Below are positions 7,815 through 16,146 of a stretch of DNA of 64,000 nt, piece by piece (within the stretch, counting starts at the first letter, position 1; the number at the start of each line of letters is the position of its first letter). The notes beneath the pieces were generated by a model. That model was not told where the DNA came from and made no database searches. It saw nothing but the letters and a program-made list of their open reading frames with translations. The DNA is from Tianweitania sediminis (GTDB taxonomy: Bacteria; Pseudomonadota; Alphaproteobacteria; Rhizobiales; Rhizobiaceae). The position numbers and the translations under genes were made by a program. The stretch covers positions 124,001 through 188,000 of the forward strand of contig NZ_JAGIYY010000004.1 of NCBI RefSeq assembly GCF_017813335.1, in the 5' to 3' direction.

Positions 7815-8990
7815 TCACCGCCCGATCATGTGGCGCGCAATAATGACGCGCATGATCTCGTTCGTGCCTTCCAGGATCTGGTGCACACGAAGGTCACGCA
7901 CGAGTTTTTCGACGCCGTAGTCGTGAAGATAGCCGTAGCCGCCGTGTATCTGCAGGGCGTCGTTGACGATTTCGTAGCCCGTGTCGGTCACCAAGCGCTT
8001 GGCCATTGCCGACCACTTGCCGGCATCATGCGCCTTGCGGTCGAGTTTGGACGCCGCCGTGTACAAGAACATGCGCGCGGCCTGAAGCGTCGTTTCCATG
8101 TCGGCAAGCTTGAACTGGAGGGATTGAAAACGGTCGATGGTTTGGCCGAACGCCTTGCGTTCGCCGGCATAGGTCAGAGCCTTGTCCAGCGCGAGCTGTG
8201 CGCCGCCAAGCGAACAGGCCGCGATGTTAAGGCGTCCGCCATCCAGTCCAGCCATGGCAATGCGGAAACCGGCCCCTTCGCCGGACAGGACGTTCTCAGC
8301 CGGGACTTCGCAATCGCTGAAGATCACCTGACGGGTGGGCTGCATCTTCCAGCCCATCTTCTGTTCCTCGGGGCCAAAGGAGAGGCCGGGCGTCCCTTTC
8401 TCGATCACGAAGGTGGAAACGCCCTTCGGGCCGTCTTCGCCCGTGCGCGCCATCACCACGTAAAGCTCGTTCTCGCCGGCACCGGAAATGAACTGCTTCG
8501 TGCCGTTGAGGATGTAGGTGTCGCCATTGCCGCTGGAACGCACCGCCTTTGTGCGCAGGGCGGCAGCGTCGGAGCCCGCACCCGGCTCGGTCAGCGCATA
8601 GCTTGCGAGCCACTCCATGGACGCAAGCTTGGGCAAAAAGCGCTGGCGCTGGTCCTCGTCGCCGAAGCGGTCGATCATCCAGGCAGCCATGTTGTGGATG
8701 GAGATAAAAGACGAGAAGGCGGGGCAGGCGGCGGCCAGCGCCTCGAAAATCAGAACTGCGTCCAGGCGGGTGAGAGCCGAACCCCCGACGTCGTCGTTGA
8801 CATAGATGGCACCCAAGCCGAGCCCCGCAGTTTCGCGGATCACATCGCTTGGAAAGAAACCCTTCTGGTCCCATTCAAGCGCATGCGGCGCGACCTTGTC
8901 GGCAGCAAAGGCGCGAACCATGTCCTGGATTGCAACCTGGTCTGCGTTCAGTTCGAACTGGCTGGAAGTGGTGTCGACGACTGCATCCAT
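7815..8990 (-). CDS. Acyl-CoA dehydrogenase, isobutyryl-CoA dehydrogenase-like
   Basis: A 391-residue acyl-CoA dehydrogenase with the N-terminal helical domain, the FAD-binding beta domain (YALTEPGAGSDAAAL at about 142-156) and the C-terminal helical bundle. The C-terminal motif QILEGTNEIMR carries the conserved glutamate region, and the protein ends IIARHMIGR, typical of short-chain enzymes including isobutyryl-CoA dehydrogenase. It would convert isobutyryl-CoA to methacrylyl-CoA in valine catabolism, consistent with mmsB downstream. The start MDAVVDTTS was chosen because the 54-residue in-frame extension lacks family similarity. It is divergent from the DMSP lyase gene, with 117 bases between the starts. 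Confidence 0.9.
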   Translation of the reverse strand: MDAVVDTTSSQFELNADQVAIQDMVRAFAADKVAPHALEWDQKGFFPSDVIRETAGLGLGAIYVNDDVGGSALTRLDAVLIFEALAAACPAFSSFISIHNMAAWMIDRFGDEDQRQRFLPKLASMEWLASYALTEPGAGSDAAALRTKAVRSSGNGDTYILNGTKQFISGAGENELYVVMARTGEDGPKGVSTFVIEKGTPGLSFGPEEQKMGWKMQPTRQVIFSDCEVPAENVLSGEGAGFRIAMAGLDGGRLNIAACSLGGAQLALDKALTYAGERKAFGQTIDRFQSLQFKLADMETTLQAARMFLYTAASKLDRKAHDAGKWSAMAKRLVTDTGYEIVNDALQIHGGYGYLHDYGVEKLVRDLRVHQILEGTNEIMRVIIARHMIGR

Positions 8991-9107
8991 GGCGTTTTCC
9001 CGACATCTTTTCTTGAAACAAGCAGCGATCTTACGGGAAGCTGGTTGCCGTTCCAACCTGCGCCCGCGCACAGGGCATGTGCAGGGATCAAGCAGGAAAA
9101 CAAACGT

Positions 9108-9698
9108 TTGACCGTCCAGTTCGCCGAGCTTCTCGATAGCTTTCTTTCGCACCTGATTTCAAGGCGCGATCCGCTGGTGCAGCGCTTTCTCGGGGGTCTC
9201 TCAGGGGCCATGCGATCCCGTCTGCTGCCAACCCGCCGCTTGCCCTGCGAGCGCCACCTCGCACCCGCCTTGGCTTATGCCGATGGTCCCACCCTGCCGC
9301 TGCTCCGGCAGTTCGTGCAGGACGGGCCGGCGCTCAACTGGGGCCAGACCTACAGCGCAACTGACCTCGGTCGCGACTTCCTCGACAACTACGGCTGGGT
9401 AGAACTGTTCGGCACGCGCGGCCATTTCGAAAACGACCTGGTTGCAGGCGGCTTTCTGGTGCTCGGGCCCAACACGCTTTACCCGGATCATCATCACTTG
9501 GCGGAAGAACTCTATGTGCCGCTCACCGGCGGAACGGAGTGGCACAAGGGAGATGCGGAGTTCAAGGAGCAGGCGGCAGGCGCGCTGATCCACCATGCTT
9601 CGGACGTGAACCATGCCATGCGAACCGCGGATGCACCGCTCGTTGCAATCTATCTCTGGCGAGGCGGTCCGCTTGCGGCAAAGTCGACGCTCAGCTGA
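9108..9698 (+). CDS. dddQ: DMSP lyase-like cupin protein (DddQ family)
   Basis: The 196-residue product matches the dimethylsulfoniopropionate lyase family, which cleaves DMSP to dimethyl sulfide and acrylate. A helical N-terminus (FAELLDSFLSHLISRRD) precedes a family-like stretch (LPCERHLAPALAYA) and a C-terminal cupin barrel. The metal site reads YPDHHHLAEELY at 125-136: His130, Glu134 and Tyr136, with His169 downstream, in the spacing I recall for the metal and catalytic residues of DddQ. The TTG start at 9108 follows AGGAAAA and gives the usual family length near 200; the ATG at 9210 would remove the N-terminal helix. The gene diverges from the acyl-CoA dehydrogenase and overlaps a TauE/SafE carrier by 8 bases at its 3' end. 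Activity on DMSP is not proven. Confidence 0.75.
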   Translation: MTVQFAELLDSFLSHLISRRDPLVQRFLGGLSGAMRSRLLPTRRLPCERHLAPALAYADGPTLPLLRQFVQDGPALNWGQTYSATDLGRDFLDNYGWVELFGTRGHFENDLVAGGFLVLGPNTLYPDHHHLAEELYVPLTGGTEWHKGDAEFKEQAAGALIHHASDVNHAMRTADAPLVAIYLWRGGPLAAKSTLS

Positions 9699-10485
9699 AC
9701 CAGCCGACGAAATAAACGTGCAGCGGATTCCGCTCATCGGCAAGGAGGCGGATCGCCAGCGCCGTGCAGGTCAGAACCAGAAGCGGACGGATGAGCTTGG
9801 CGCCGACTCGGATCGCCAGCGCAGCGCCGACTCGCGCACCGAGGAATTGCGCCACGCCCATGACAAGTCCGACCTTCCAGGCGATCACGCCAACAAGCAT
9901 GAAGGCTAGAAAGCCGCCGACGTTGGACGCGAAGTTCAGGAGCTTGGTGTGGGCTGTTGCTTTCAGCATGCCGTAGCCAGCAAGCGTCACGAAGGCCAGC
10001 ATGAAGAAGGAGCCGGTTCCGGGGCCAAACACGCCGTCGTAAAACCCGATCAACGGAACAACGGTCAGCCCGAACGGGAATGGCGGCACGCGCTGGGCGC
10101 GATCAAGATCATCCAGGTTCGGCTTGAGCAGGAAGTAAAGCGCGATCGTTACCAGGAGGAAAGGCAGGACGATCTGCAGCCACTCACCGGGGAGCATCGT
10201 TGCCAGCAGCGCGCCAAGCGCGCCGCCCACACCCGCAAGCGCGGCAAAAGGCAGCTGCCGGCGAAGGTCGACATGACCCTTCTGCGCATACGCAAGGGTT
10301 GCGGACCCTGAACCGAACAGGCCTTGAAGCTTGTTTGTGCCGAGCGCTTCCACCGGGGCGAAACCGACCAGAAGCAAAGCCGGAACGGTGATGAGACCGC
10401 CGCCGCCGGCTATCGAATCGACCATGCCGGCGAAAAAGGCCGCGATGGCGAGGATGGCAAGGAGCTGCAGCGTGATCTCGGGCAT
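9691..10485 (-). CDS. TSUP family transporter (TauE/SafE-like)
   Basis: A 264-residue membrane protein with about seven or eight hydrophobic segments and the family's duplicated glycine-rich motif (FFAGMVDSIAGGGGLITVPALLL near residue 20, then GTNKLQGLFG). TauE/SafE proteins export sulfite, sulfonates and organic acids. The start MPEITLQ was chosen over an 11-residue extension. It is convergent with the DMSP lyase gene, overlapping it by 8 bases. A link with organosulfur or acrylate export is attractive but unproven. Confidence 0.85.
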   Translation of the reverse strand: MPEITLQLLAILAIAAFFAGMVDSIAGGGGLITVPALLLVGFAPVEALGTNKLQGLFGSGSATLAYAQKGHVDLRRQLPFAALAGVGGALGALLATMLPGEWLQIVLPFLLVTIALYFLLKPNLDDLDRAQRVPPFPFGLTVVPLIGFYDGVFGPGTGSFFMLAFVTLAGYGMLKATAHTKLLNFASNVGGFLAFMLVGVIAWKVGLVMGVAQFLGARVGAALAIRVGAKLIRPLLVLTCTALAIRLLADERNPLHVYFVGWFS

Positions 10486-10607
10486 GATGGCTGCGTCCCT
10501 AGAGCAGAGAGCGCCCACAAGCCAGTGCTGACGCGTCAGTGTTGCGCTTCTGCGCTATTGCTGTTTCGCGGCATGGCCTAAAATCCGGGTGCTTGTGAGG
10601 AATGAGA

Positions 10608-11039
10608 ATGGCCCAGGGACTGATTTCCAAACTGATGTCGCTGTTTGATGGCAACCGCTCGGTTGCGCGTGTGGCGGAAGATCCGGTGCTGACGGCCGAG
10701 CTGCTTTTGCTGTTCCGCATGATACTGGCCGATGGCGAGGTCAGTGAAGCCGAGCTTGCGACGCTCCGTCGGATCTGCCGTGAGTCCTTCGGCATCGAGG
10801 AAGCCAGCATGGACGATGTGGTGGATTACCTCAGGACCTATGGCTACGAGACCGACACCGCGCAGTCGCTCGCAATGTTCCGGCGTCTGGACCACGACCG
10901 CAAGCAGATGCTCGCGCAGCACCTCGCAGAAATGGCAAAGGCCGATCACCAGCTGGCGCGGCAGGAAGTGCAGCTCCTGGCCCGGGCCATGAAGCTGCTT
11001 GATATCCGGCCGGACGAGATCAGCCCGAAATCGGCCTGA
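10608..11039 (+). CDS. TerB-like (tellurite resistance TerB family) protein
   Basis: A 143-residue, soluble, all-helical protein with an acidic helix motif ILADGEVSEAELATLRRIC at about 36-54 and a matching second one (EMAKADHQLARQEVQLLARAM). This two-fold arrangement with conserved acidic residues is characteristic of the TerB fold, thought to bind metal. The start at 10608 has GTGAGG seven bases upstream; an ATG at 10602 is too close to that site. Its 3' end overlaps the convergent ABC ATPase gene by 20 bases. Function in alphaproteobacteria is unknown. Confidence 0.75.
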   Translation: MAQGLISKLMSLFDGNRSVARVAEDPVLTAELLLLFRMILADGEVSEAELATLRRICRESFGIEEASMDDVVDYLRTYGYETDTAQSLAMFRRLDHDRKQMLAQHLAEMAKADHQLARQEVQLLARAMKLLDIRPDEISPKSA

Positions 11040-12693
11040 GCGCTTCCGCGCGTTTTGTGCGAGACCGTGCCGCCAGGGCGCGGTCGAGATCGGGAGCGGC
11101 TGCGACCAGCGCCTTCGCTGCATCGGACTGAGGGTTGTCGAGGATCGCGCCTGTCGGGCCGCGTTCCACGATCTCGCCATCATGCATCACGAGGACATCG
11201 TCGGTGATGGCCCGCGCCACCGTCAGATCGTGCGTAATGAAGACGTAGGCCACGCCGAGCCGGGCGTTCAGATCGGCGAACAGGTCGAGCACCTGAGCGC
11301 GGATGGAGACATCAAGCGCCGACACCGGCTCGTCGGCTACAATCAGTTTCGGCTTTGTGATCAGCGCCCGGGCAATCGACAAACGCTGCCGCTGCCCGCC
11401 GGAAAACTCGTGCGGGTACTTCTCCATGTCGGATGCGGCAAGGCCAACTTCTTCCAGCGCCGTTTCCACCAGCGTGCGGCGCTCGTCTCGGTCAGGTTTG
11501 TTCTCCAGGAGATGCAGCGGTTCGGAAACGAGACGCTCGACCCGGTGGCGCGGATCGAAGGAGCCATACGGGTCCTGGAACACCACCTGCATGTTGCGCC
11601 GAGCCGCCCGAAGCTTCGCGTCCGGAAGAATGTCGATGCGCTGGCCGTCAAATGTAATGGAGCCGCCCGTTGGGCGGTCGAGGGCCAGAATCACGCGGGC
11701 AAGCGTCGACTTGCCGCAACCGGAGCGCCCCACAAGGGCGACCGACTGGCCGTGCCCGACGGAAAAGGAAACATCCCTTACGGCGCGAAACGGCGCTTCC
11801 CGCGAGAAGATGCCAGTGCGTCGGCCAGGGTATTCGCGGCTGAGCGACTGGACCTCGAGCAGGGGCCTCGGCGCGTCCGTCGCCAGAGAAGGCGTTGTTT
11901 TCGGCGCGGCAGCCACCCGCACGGACGGCACATGGGCCGAGGCTTCCGCGAGCTGTTTGGTGTAGGCGTGCGCCTTTGCCTGGAGAATCGCGGAGGTTTC
12001 TCCAGCTTCCACCACCTCGCCGTGTCGCATGATGGTGATGCGGTCGGCCATCTCGGCCACCACGGCAAGATCGTGCGAGATCAACAGCAGCCCCATGCGC
12101 TTTTCCTCCACCAGGTCGCGCAGGAGGTCGAGGATCTGCTTCTGCAGCACGACGTCGAGCGCCGTGGTGGGCTCGTCGGCGATCAGGAGCTTGGGGTTGA
12201 GCGCGCAGGCAATGGCGATCACCACGCGCTGGCGCTGCCCTCCTGAAAGCTGGTGCGGGTAGCGCGACAACGGGAACTTTGATTGCGGCAGGCCCACACG
12301 ATCCAGCATGGCCGCGGCCCGCTGTTCGGCTTCGGCCCTGCCGACGCGGGTGTGCCAGCGGATCCCTTCGGCAACCTGTTCCCCGATTGTCTTCACCGGG
12401 TTCAGCGCGGTCATCGGCTCCTGAAAGACCATGCCGATATCATCGCCGCGCAGCCGTAGCATGTCTGCCTCGGACGCCTTGAGAAGGTCCTGTCCATCGA
12501 AGATCACCCGGCCGCCTGTTTTCGACCCTGGTGGCAGAAGCTGCATCAGCGTCAGGGCCGTCATCGACTTGCCCGACCCGGACTCACCAACCACCGCCAT
12601 GACTTCGCCGGCCTCCAGCGAAAGATCGACGCCCTTCAGGATCGACGCGCCCCCGATGCTCAGCGTCAGATTTTCGATCTCGAGAAGGCTCAA
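11020..12693 (-). CDS. Peptide ABC transporter ATP-binding protein, two fused ATPase domains (DppDF type)
   Basis: The 557-residue protein contains two complete ABC ATPase domains, each followed by an oligopeptide-type C-terminal extension. The first domain has Walker A GESGSGKS (about 36-43), LSGGQRQR and a DEPTTALD Walker B. The second has GRSGCGKS, FSGGQRQR and DEPVSALD. Such fusions serve dipeptide, oligopeptide and microcin-C-type (YejF) importers. The start overlaps the end of the upstream permease by four bases, so translation is coupled. It is the last gene of a five-gene operon running leftward from 17418. Confidence 0.93.
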   Translation of the reverse strand: MSLLEIENLTLSIGGASILKGVDLSLEAGEVMAVVGESGSGKSMTALTLMQLLPPGSKTGGRVIFDGQDLLKASEADMLRLRGDDIGMVFQEPMTALNPVKTIGEQVAEGIRWHTRVGRAEAEQRAAAMLDRVGLPQSKFPLSRYPHQLSGGQRQRVVIAIACALNPKLLIADEPTTALDVVLQKQILDLLRDLVEEKRMGLLLISHDLAVVAEMADRITIMRHGEVVEAGETSAILQAKAHAYTKQLAEASAHVPSVRVAAAPKTTPSLATDAPRPLLEVQSLSREYPGRRTGIFSREAPFRAVRDVSFSVGHGQSVALVGRSGCGKSTLARVILALDRPTGGSITFDGQRIDILPDAKLRAARRNMQVVFQDPYGSFDPRHRVERLVSEPLHLLENKPDRDERRTLVETALEEVGLAASDMEKYPHEFSGGQRQRLSIARALITKPKLIVADEPVSALDVSIRAQVLDLFADLNARLGVAYVFITHDLTVARAITDDVLVMHDGEIVERGPTGAILDNPQSDAAKALVAAAPDLDRALAARSRTKRAEALRPISG

Positions 12694-13559
12694 CGGACGC
12701 GCCTCAGCCGGGGATCAAGGATGTCGCGCAAGCCGTCACCGAGAAGGTTAAGGCCAAGCACCGTCAGCACGATCGCGAAGCCGGGGAACAAGGCGAGGTG
12801 CGGTGCTGCCATCATGCGGGTTTGCGCATCAAACAGCATGCGCCCCCAGGACGGCATCGGCGGCTGCGTCCCGAGCCCGAGATAGGACAAACCGGCTTCT
12901 GCCAGAATGCCAAGCGCGAACTGAATGGTGCCCTGCACGAGCAGGAGGCTGATGATATTGGGCAAGATGTGTTCGACGGTGATCAGTCCCTTGCTCTTTC
13001 CCGCAGCCCGGGCAGCCAGAATGAACTCGCGCGGCCACAAGGACAGCGCGCCGGCTCGCGCAACGCGGGCAAAGACGGGAATGTTGAAGATGCCGATCGC
13101 GATGATGGCATTGGTGGCGCTGGGGCCGAAAATCGCGGTGATCATCACGGCTGAAAGGAGGGCCGGGAAGGCAAACACAAGGTCGTTGACGCGCATCAGC
13201 GCTTCATCGATCCAGCCGCCTCGGGCTGCCGCATAGCAGCCGAGCGGCACCCCGAGAACGATGCCAATACCCACCGCGACCACGGCCACGGCGATGGAAG
13301 CGCGGGCGCCCACCATGATCATGGACAGCAGGTCGCGGCCAAAATGATCCGTGCCGAACCAGTGCTCGGCTGAAAGGCCTTTCATGCGGTTTGCCACCGC
13401 CAGTTCGAAAACGGAATAGGGGGTCCAGAAAAAGGAAACCAGGGCCATTGTTGCGATCAGCAGCGTCAGGACGGCGCCGATCACAAAGGAACGGTTGCGC
13501 AAAGCATGGCGCCAGAAGCCGTCGTCCGGCAGCGGCTGGTCAAGCGCGGCGTCGGTCAT
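12690..13559 (-). CDS. Peptide ABC transporter permease (DppC type)
   Basis: A 289-residue inner-membrane permease with an N-terminal segment, a periplasmic loop carrying FGTDHFGRDLLSMIMVGAR, and five further helices. The cytoplasmic EAA loop reads EFILAARAAGKSKGLITVEHILPN at about 178-201, the coupling site for the ATPase. The FGTDxxGRD motif is diagnostic for the second permease of dipeptide/oligopeptide systems. It overlaps both neighbours by four bases. Confidence 0.92.
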   Translation of the reverse strand: MTDAALDQPLPDDGFWRHALRNRSFVIGAVLTLLIATMALVSFFWTPYSVFELAVANRMKGLSAEHWFGTDHFGRDLLSMIMVGARASIAVAVVAVGIGIVLGVPLGCYAAARGGWIDEALMRVNDLVFAFPALLSAVMITAIFGPSATNAIIAIGIFNIPVFARVARAGALSLWPREFILAARAAGKSKGLITVEHILPNIISLLLVQGTIQFALGILAEAGLSYLGLGTQPPMPSWGRMLFDAQTRMMAAPHLALFPGFAIVLTVLGLNLLGDGLRDILDPRLRRVR

Positions 13560-14503
13560 GCTGCTTCTCGCAGGCGCGGGTCGACGAGGGCGTAGGCGAG
13601 GTCGACCAGAACGTTGACAATGATGACGCTGGCGACGAGCAGCATCACGACGCCTTCCACCACGATCAGGTCGCGCTGGGTGATCGACTGAAAAACCAGT
13701 CGACCAAGGCCGGGCAGGTAAAAGACATTTTCGATGATGATCGTGCCGGCGAGCAGAAAGGCGAACTGCAGGCCGAGGATCGTCAAGACCGGAATCATCG
13801 CGTTGCGCAAAGCATGGCGGCGCAACACGCGACCGCGCGGCAAGCCCTTGGCGCGAGCGGTGCGGATGTAATCTTCGCCGAGAACATCAAGCAGAGCGGA
13901 GCGCGTCACCCGCGCGAGGATCGCAGCCTGGGGCAGGGCAAGCGCCACGGACGGCAGGATCAGCGACTTCAGGCCGTTCCAGATGCCGCCGCCCCAGCCA
14001 GGAAAGCCTCCAGAGGGTACGAGCTGCAGCCCCACCGCGAAAACATAGATCAGCAGGAGTGCGAACCAAAAGTTCGGGATGGCGACGCCGAGCTGGGCTG
14101 TGCCCATGGCGATGGAGTCGGGCAGGCGGCCGCGGCGTGCGGCGGAAAAGATGCCAACCGGGATGGCGATCACCGTGGAAAGCACGAGCGACATCAACGC
14201 CAGCGGTAGCGAAACAACAAGTCGCTCGGCAATCAAGGACGAAACGGGCGCAGAATACGTGTAGGAGCGGCCGAAATCCCCCACCAGCAGCCCGCCGACC
14301 CAGCTGATGTAGCGCCACATCAAAGGCTGATCGAGCCCCATCTGCTCGCGCAGATTTGCAGTCGCTTCCGGCGTGGCGCTCATGCCGAGCATGACCTGCG
14401 CAGGGTCCCCCGGCAGCACCTCCATGACGGCAAACACCACTGCTGACGCCAGCAACAGCGTTGCAGCGCCGATCAGCAGCCGTTTGAGGATGTAAGCGAT
14501 CAT
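13556..14503 (-). CDS. Peptide ABC transporter permease (DppB type)
   Basis: A 315-residue permease with the characteristic opening MIAYILKRLLIGAATLLLAS, the conserved PGDPAQ segment near residue 34 and the EAA-type loop DYIRTARAKGLPRGRVLRRHALRN at about 206-229. It pairs with the downstream DppC-type permease. The start was set at the family-typical MIAYILKR; a 12-residue upstream extension is possible because no clear Shine-Dalgarno sequence precedes 14503. It lies 55 bases after the substrate-binding gene. Confidence 0.9.
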   Translation of the reverse strand: MIAYILKRLLIGAATLLLASAVVFAVMEVLPGDPAQVMLGMSATPEATANLREQMGLDQPLMWRYISWVGGLLVGDFGRSYTYSAPVSSLIAERLVVSLPLALMSLVLSTVIAIPVGIFSAARRGRLPDSIAMGTAQLGVAIPNFWFALLLIYVFAVGLQLVPSGGFPGWGGGIWNGLKSLILPSVALALPQAAILARVTRSALLDVLGEDYIRTARAKGLPRGRVLRRHALRNAMIPVLTILGLQFAFLLAGTIIIENVFYLPGLGRLVFQSITQRDLIVVEGVVMLLVASVIIVNVLVDLAYALVDPRLREAA

Positions 14504-14558
14504 GAGGAAAGGGCGGCCGGACGCAAGCCCGACCGCCATGGTGTTGAGGAATGCGCGC

Positions 14559-16037
14559 TCACTCGGTCCAACGCACCTTGCTCAGGTCGTTGGCAGGCGT
14601 CGGCGTGTTTTCCCACAAGCCTTCGAGCTTCGCGTCCCACACGCCGATCTTCGGAAGCTGGAACAGAAAACCAACCGGCGCGTCTTCGGAAAGCATCTTT
14701 TGCGCCTGGCCGTAAAGCTCGTTGCGCTTGGCCTGGTCGGAGGTGACGTTCAACTCCTCGATCAGCTTGTTGAACTCCGGGTTCTGGTAGCCGATGTAAT
14801 AATCCGGACGCGAATAGATATCGATGTCGTTGGGCTCGACATGGCTGATGATCGTCAGGTCGAAGTCCTTGTTCTTGAAGACCTGATCCAGCCACTGCGC
14901 CCATTCCACCGGGATCAACTCGACGTTGATGCCGATCTGGGACAGTTCGGCCGCAATGATCTCTCCACCCTGCCGGGCATAAGGCGGCGGCGGCATCTTT
15001 AGCGTCACGTTGAGGTTGGATGCGCCTGCCTCGGCAAGAAGCGCTTTGGCCTTCTCCAGGTCATGCGAATAGGTGCCGACGAGATCGACATAAGCCGGAT
15101 TGTGCGGGGCAAAGTGCGATCCGATCGGCGTGCCCAGACCGTTGGACGCTCCGGCAATAATGTCCTCGCGATTCAGCGCGTAGGAGATGGCCTGCCGCAC
15201 CAGCTTGTTGTCGAAAGGCGCCTTCTGATTGTTCATCGAGAGGATCGTTTCGCCTTCCGTCGACCCAATCACGACCTTGAGGCGGCTATCCCCTTTGATT
15301 TGCTCCAGCGCATCGCCCACAGGTGCGTTCGGGAATGCTTGCACATCGCCGGACAGCAGCGCCGGAACGGCCGCGGCGGCATCAGGAATGAAGCGGAACT
15401 GGGCCTTCTCCAAAGCGACCGGTTCGCCCCAATAGTCGGGCGACTTGGTCAGCGTCACGGATGAGCCGCGTGCCCAGTTCTCGAAGCGGAACGGGCCGGT
15501 GCCGATCGGCTTTTCCTTGTTGCCGGCCGCAGATTCCTCACCGACGATCACTGCGTCACCCCAGCCGAGGTTGTAAAGGAATGCGCCCTGCGGCTGCTTC
15601 AGCGTGACCTTGACGGTGGTAGGATCAACCACCTGGACGGCGTCGATCTGGGCGAACAGCGCCTTTTGCGCGTTCACCGTATCGGGCGCGATGGCCCGCT
15701 CCAGTGAATACTTCACGTCGTCGGCGTTGAACTCGGTGCCGTCGTGGAATTTGACGCCCGGCCGTAGCTTGAAGGTGTATTCCTTGCCGTCGTCGGAAAT
15801 GGTCCAGCTTTCGGCGAGTCCGGGCGCCACTTCGCCCGTCGGCCCGATCTTGGTCAGGCCCTCGAAAACATTGGAATAAACAATTTCGTCGATCGCCGCG
15901 GCTGCACCGGCAGTCGGATCGAGATGCGGCGGTTCCAGAACCATGCCAAGCACCAGATCCGTGCGGGCAGCAAAGGCGGCGGTGCCGGACGCCAGCACCA
16001 GTGCGGTGGCCGCAACGATGGATTTCCACTTGGTCAT
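14559..16037 (-). CDS. Peptide ABC transporter substrate-binding protein (family 5)
   Basis: A 492-residue exported solute-binding protein of the DppA/OppA family. A Sec signal peptide with an AFA cleavage site covers roughly residues 1-23. The family signature lies at ATNSV-like position: YTFKLRPGVKFHDGTEF at about 88-104, followed by YSLERA. The start MTKWKS has GGGAGAG upstream. It probably defines the importer's specificity, but peptide, opine or N-acyl amino acid ligands cannot be separated by eye. The M20 hydrolase gene upstream suggests cleavage of the imported amide. Confidence 0.9.
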   Translation of the reverse strand: MTKWKSIVAATALVLASGTAAFAARTDLVLGMVLEPPHLDPTAGAAAAIDEIVYSNVFEGLTKIGPTGEVAPGLAESWTISDDGKEYTFKLRPGVKFHDGTEFNADDVKYSLERAIAPDTVNAQKALFAQIDAVQVVDPTTVKVTLKQPQGAFLYNLGWGDAVIVGEESAAGNKEKPIGTGPFRFENWARGSSVTLTKSPDYWGEPVALEKAQFRFIPDAAAAVPALLSGDVQAFPNAPVGDALEQIKGDSRLKVVIGSTEGETILSMNNQKAPFDNKLVRQAISYALNREDIIAGASNGLGTPIGSHFAPHNPAYVDLVGTYSHDLEKAKALLAEAGASNLNVTLKMPPPPYARQGGEIIAAELSQIGINVELIPVEWAQWLDQVFKNKDFDLTIISHVEPNDIDIYSRPDYYIGYQNPEFNKLIEELNVTSDQAKRNELYGQAQKMLSEDAPVGFLFQLPKIGVWDAKLEGLWENTPTPANDLSKVRWTE

Positions 16038-16146
16038 CGAACTCTCCCAATAGGTCTTCATGTTCAGCGGATCAAAGCGCGAAAACGCAGGCGAGTAAAT
16101 CGGCTTCTGTTTCGTGCTTGTGCACTGCCGCGGAATTCGTCGGCCG

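Noticed and set aside
7056..9698. An 880-codon open frame on the plus strand
   Set aside because: Most of it runs antisense to mmsB and the acyl-CoA dehydrogenase, both of which have strong motifs. Only its last 196 codons (from 9108) encode a recognisable protein, the DMSP lyase.
10999..12246. A 415-codon open frame antisense to the fused ABC ATPase
   Set aside because: Both ATPase domains are complete in the sense frame. The antisense translation shows no motif.
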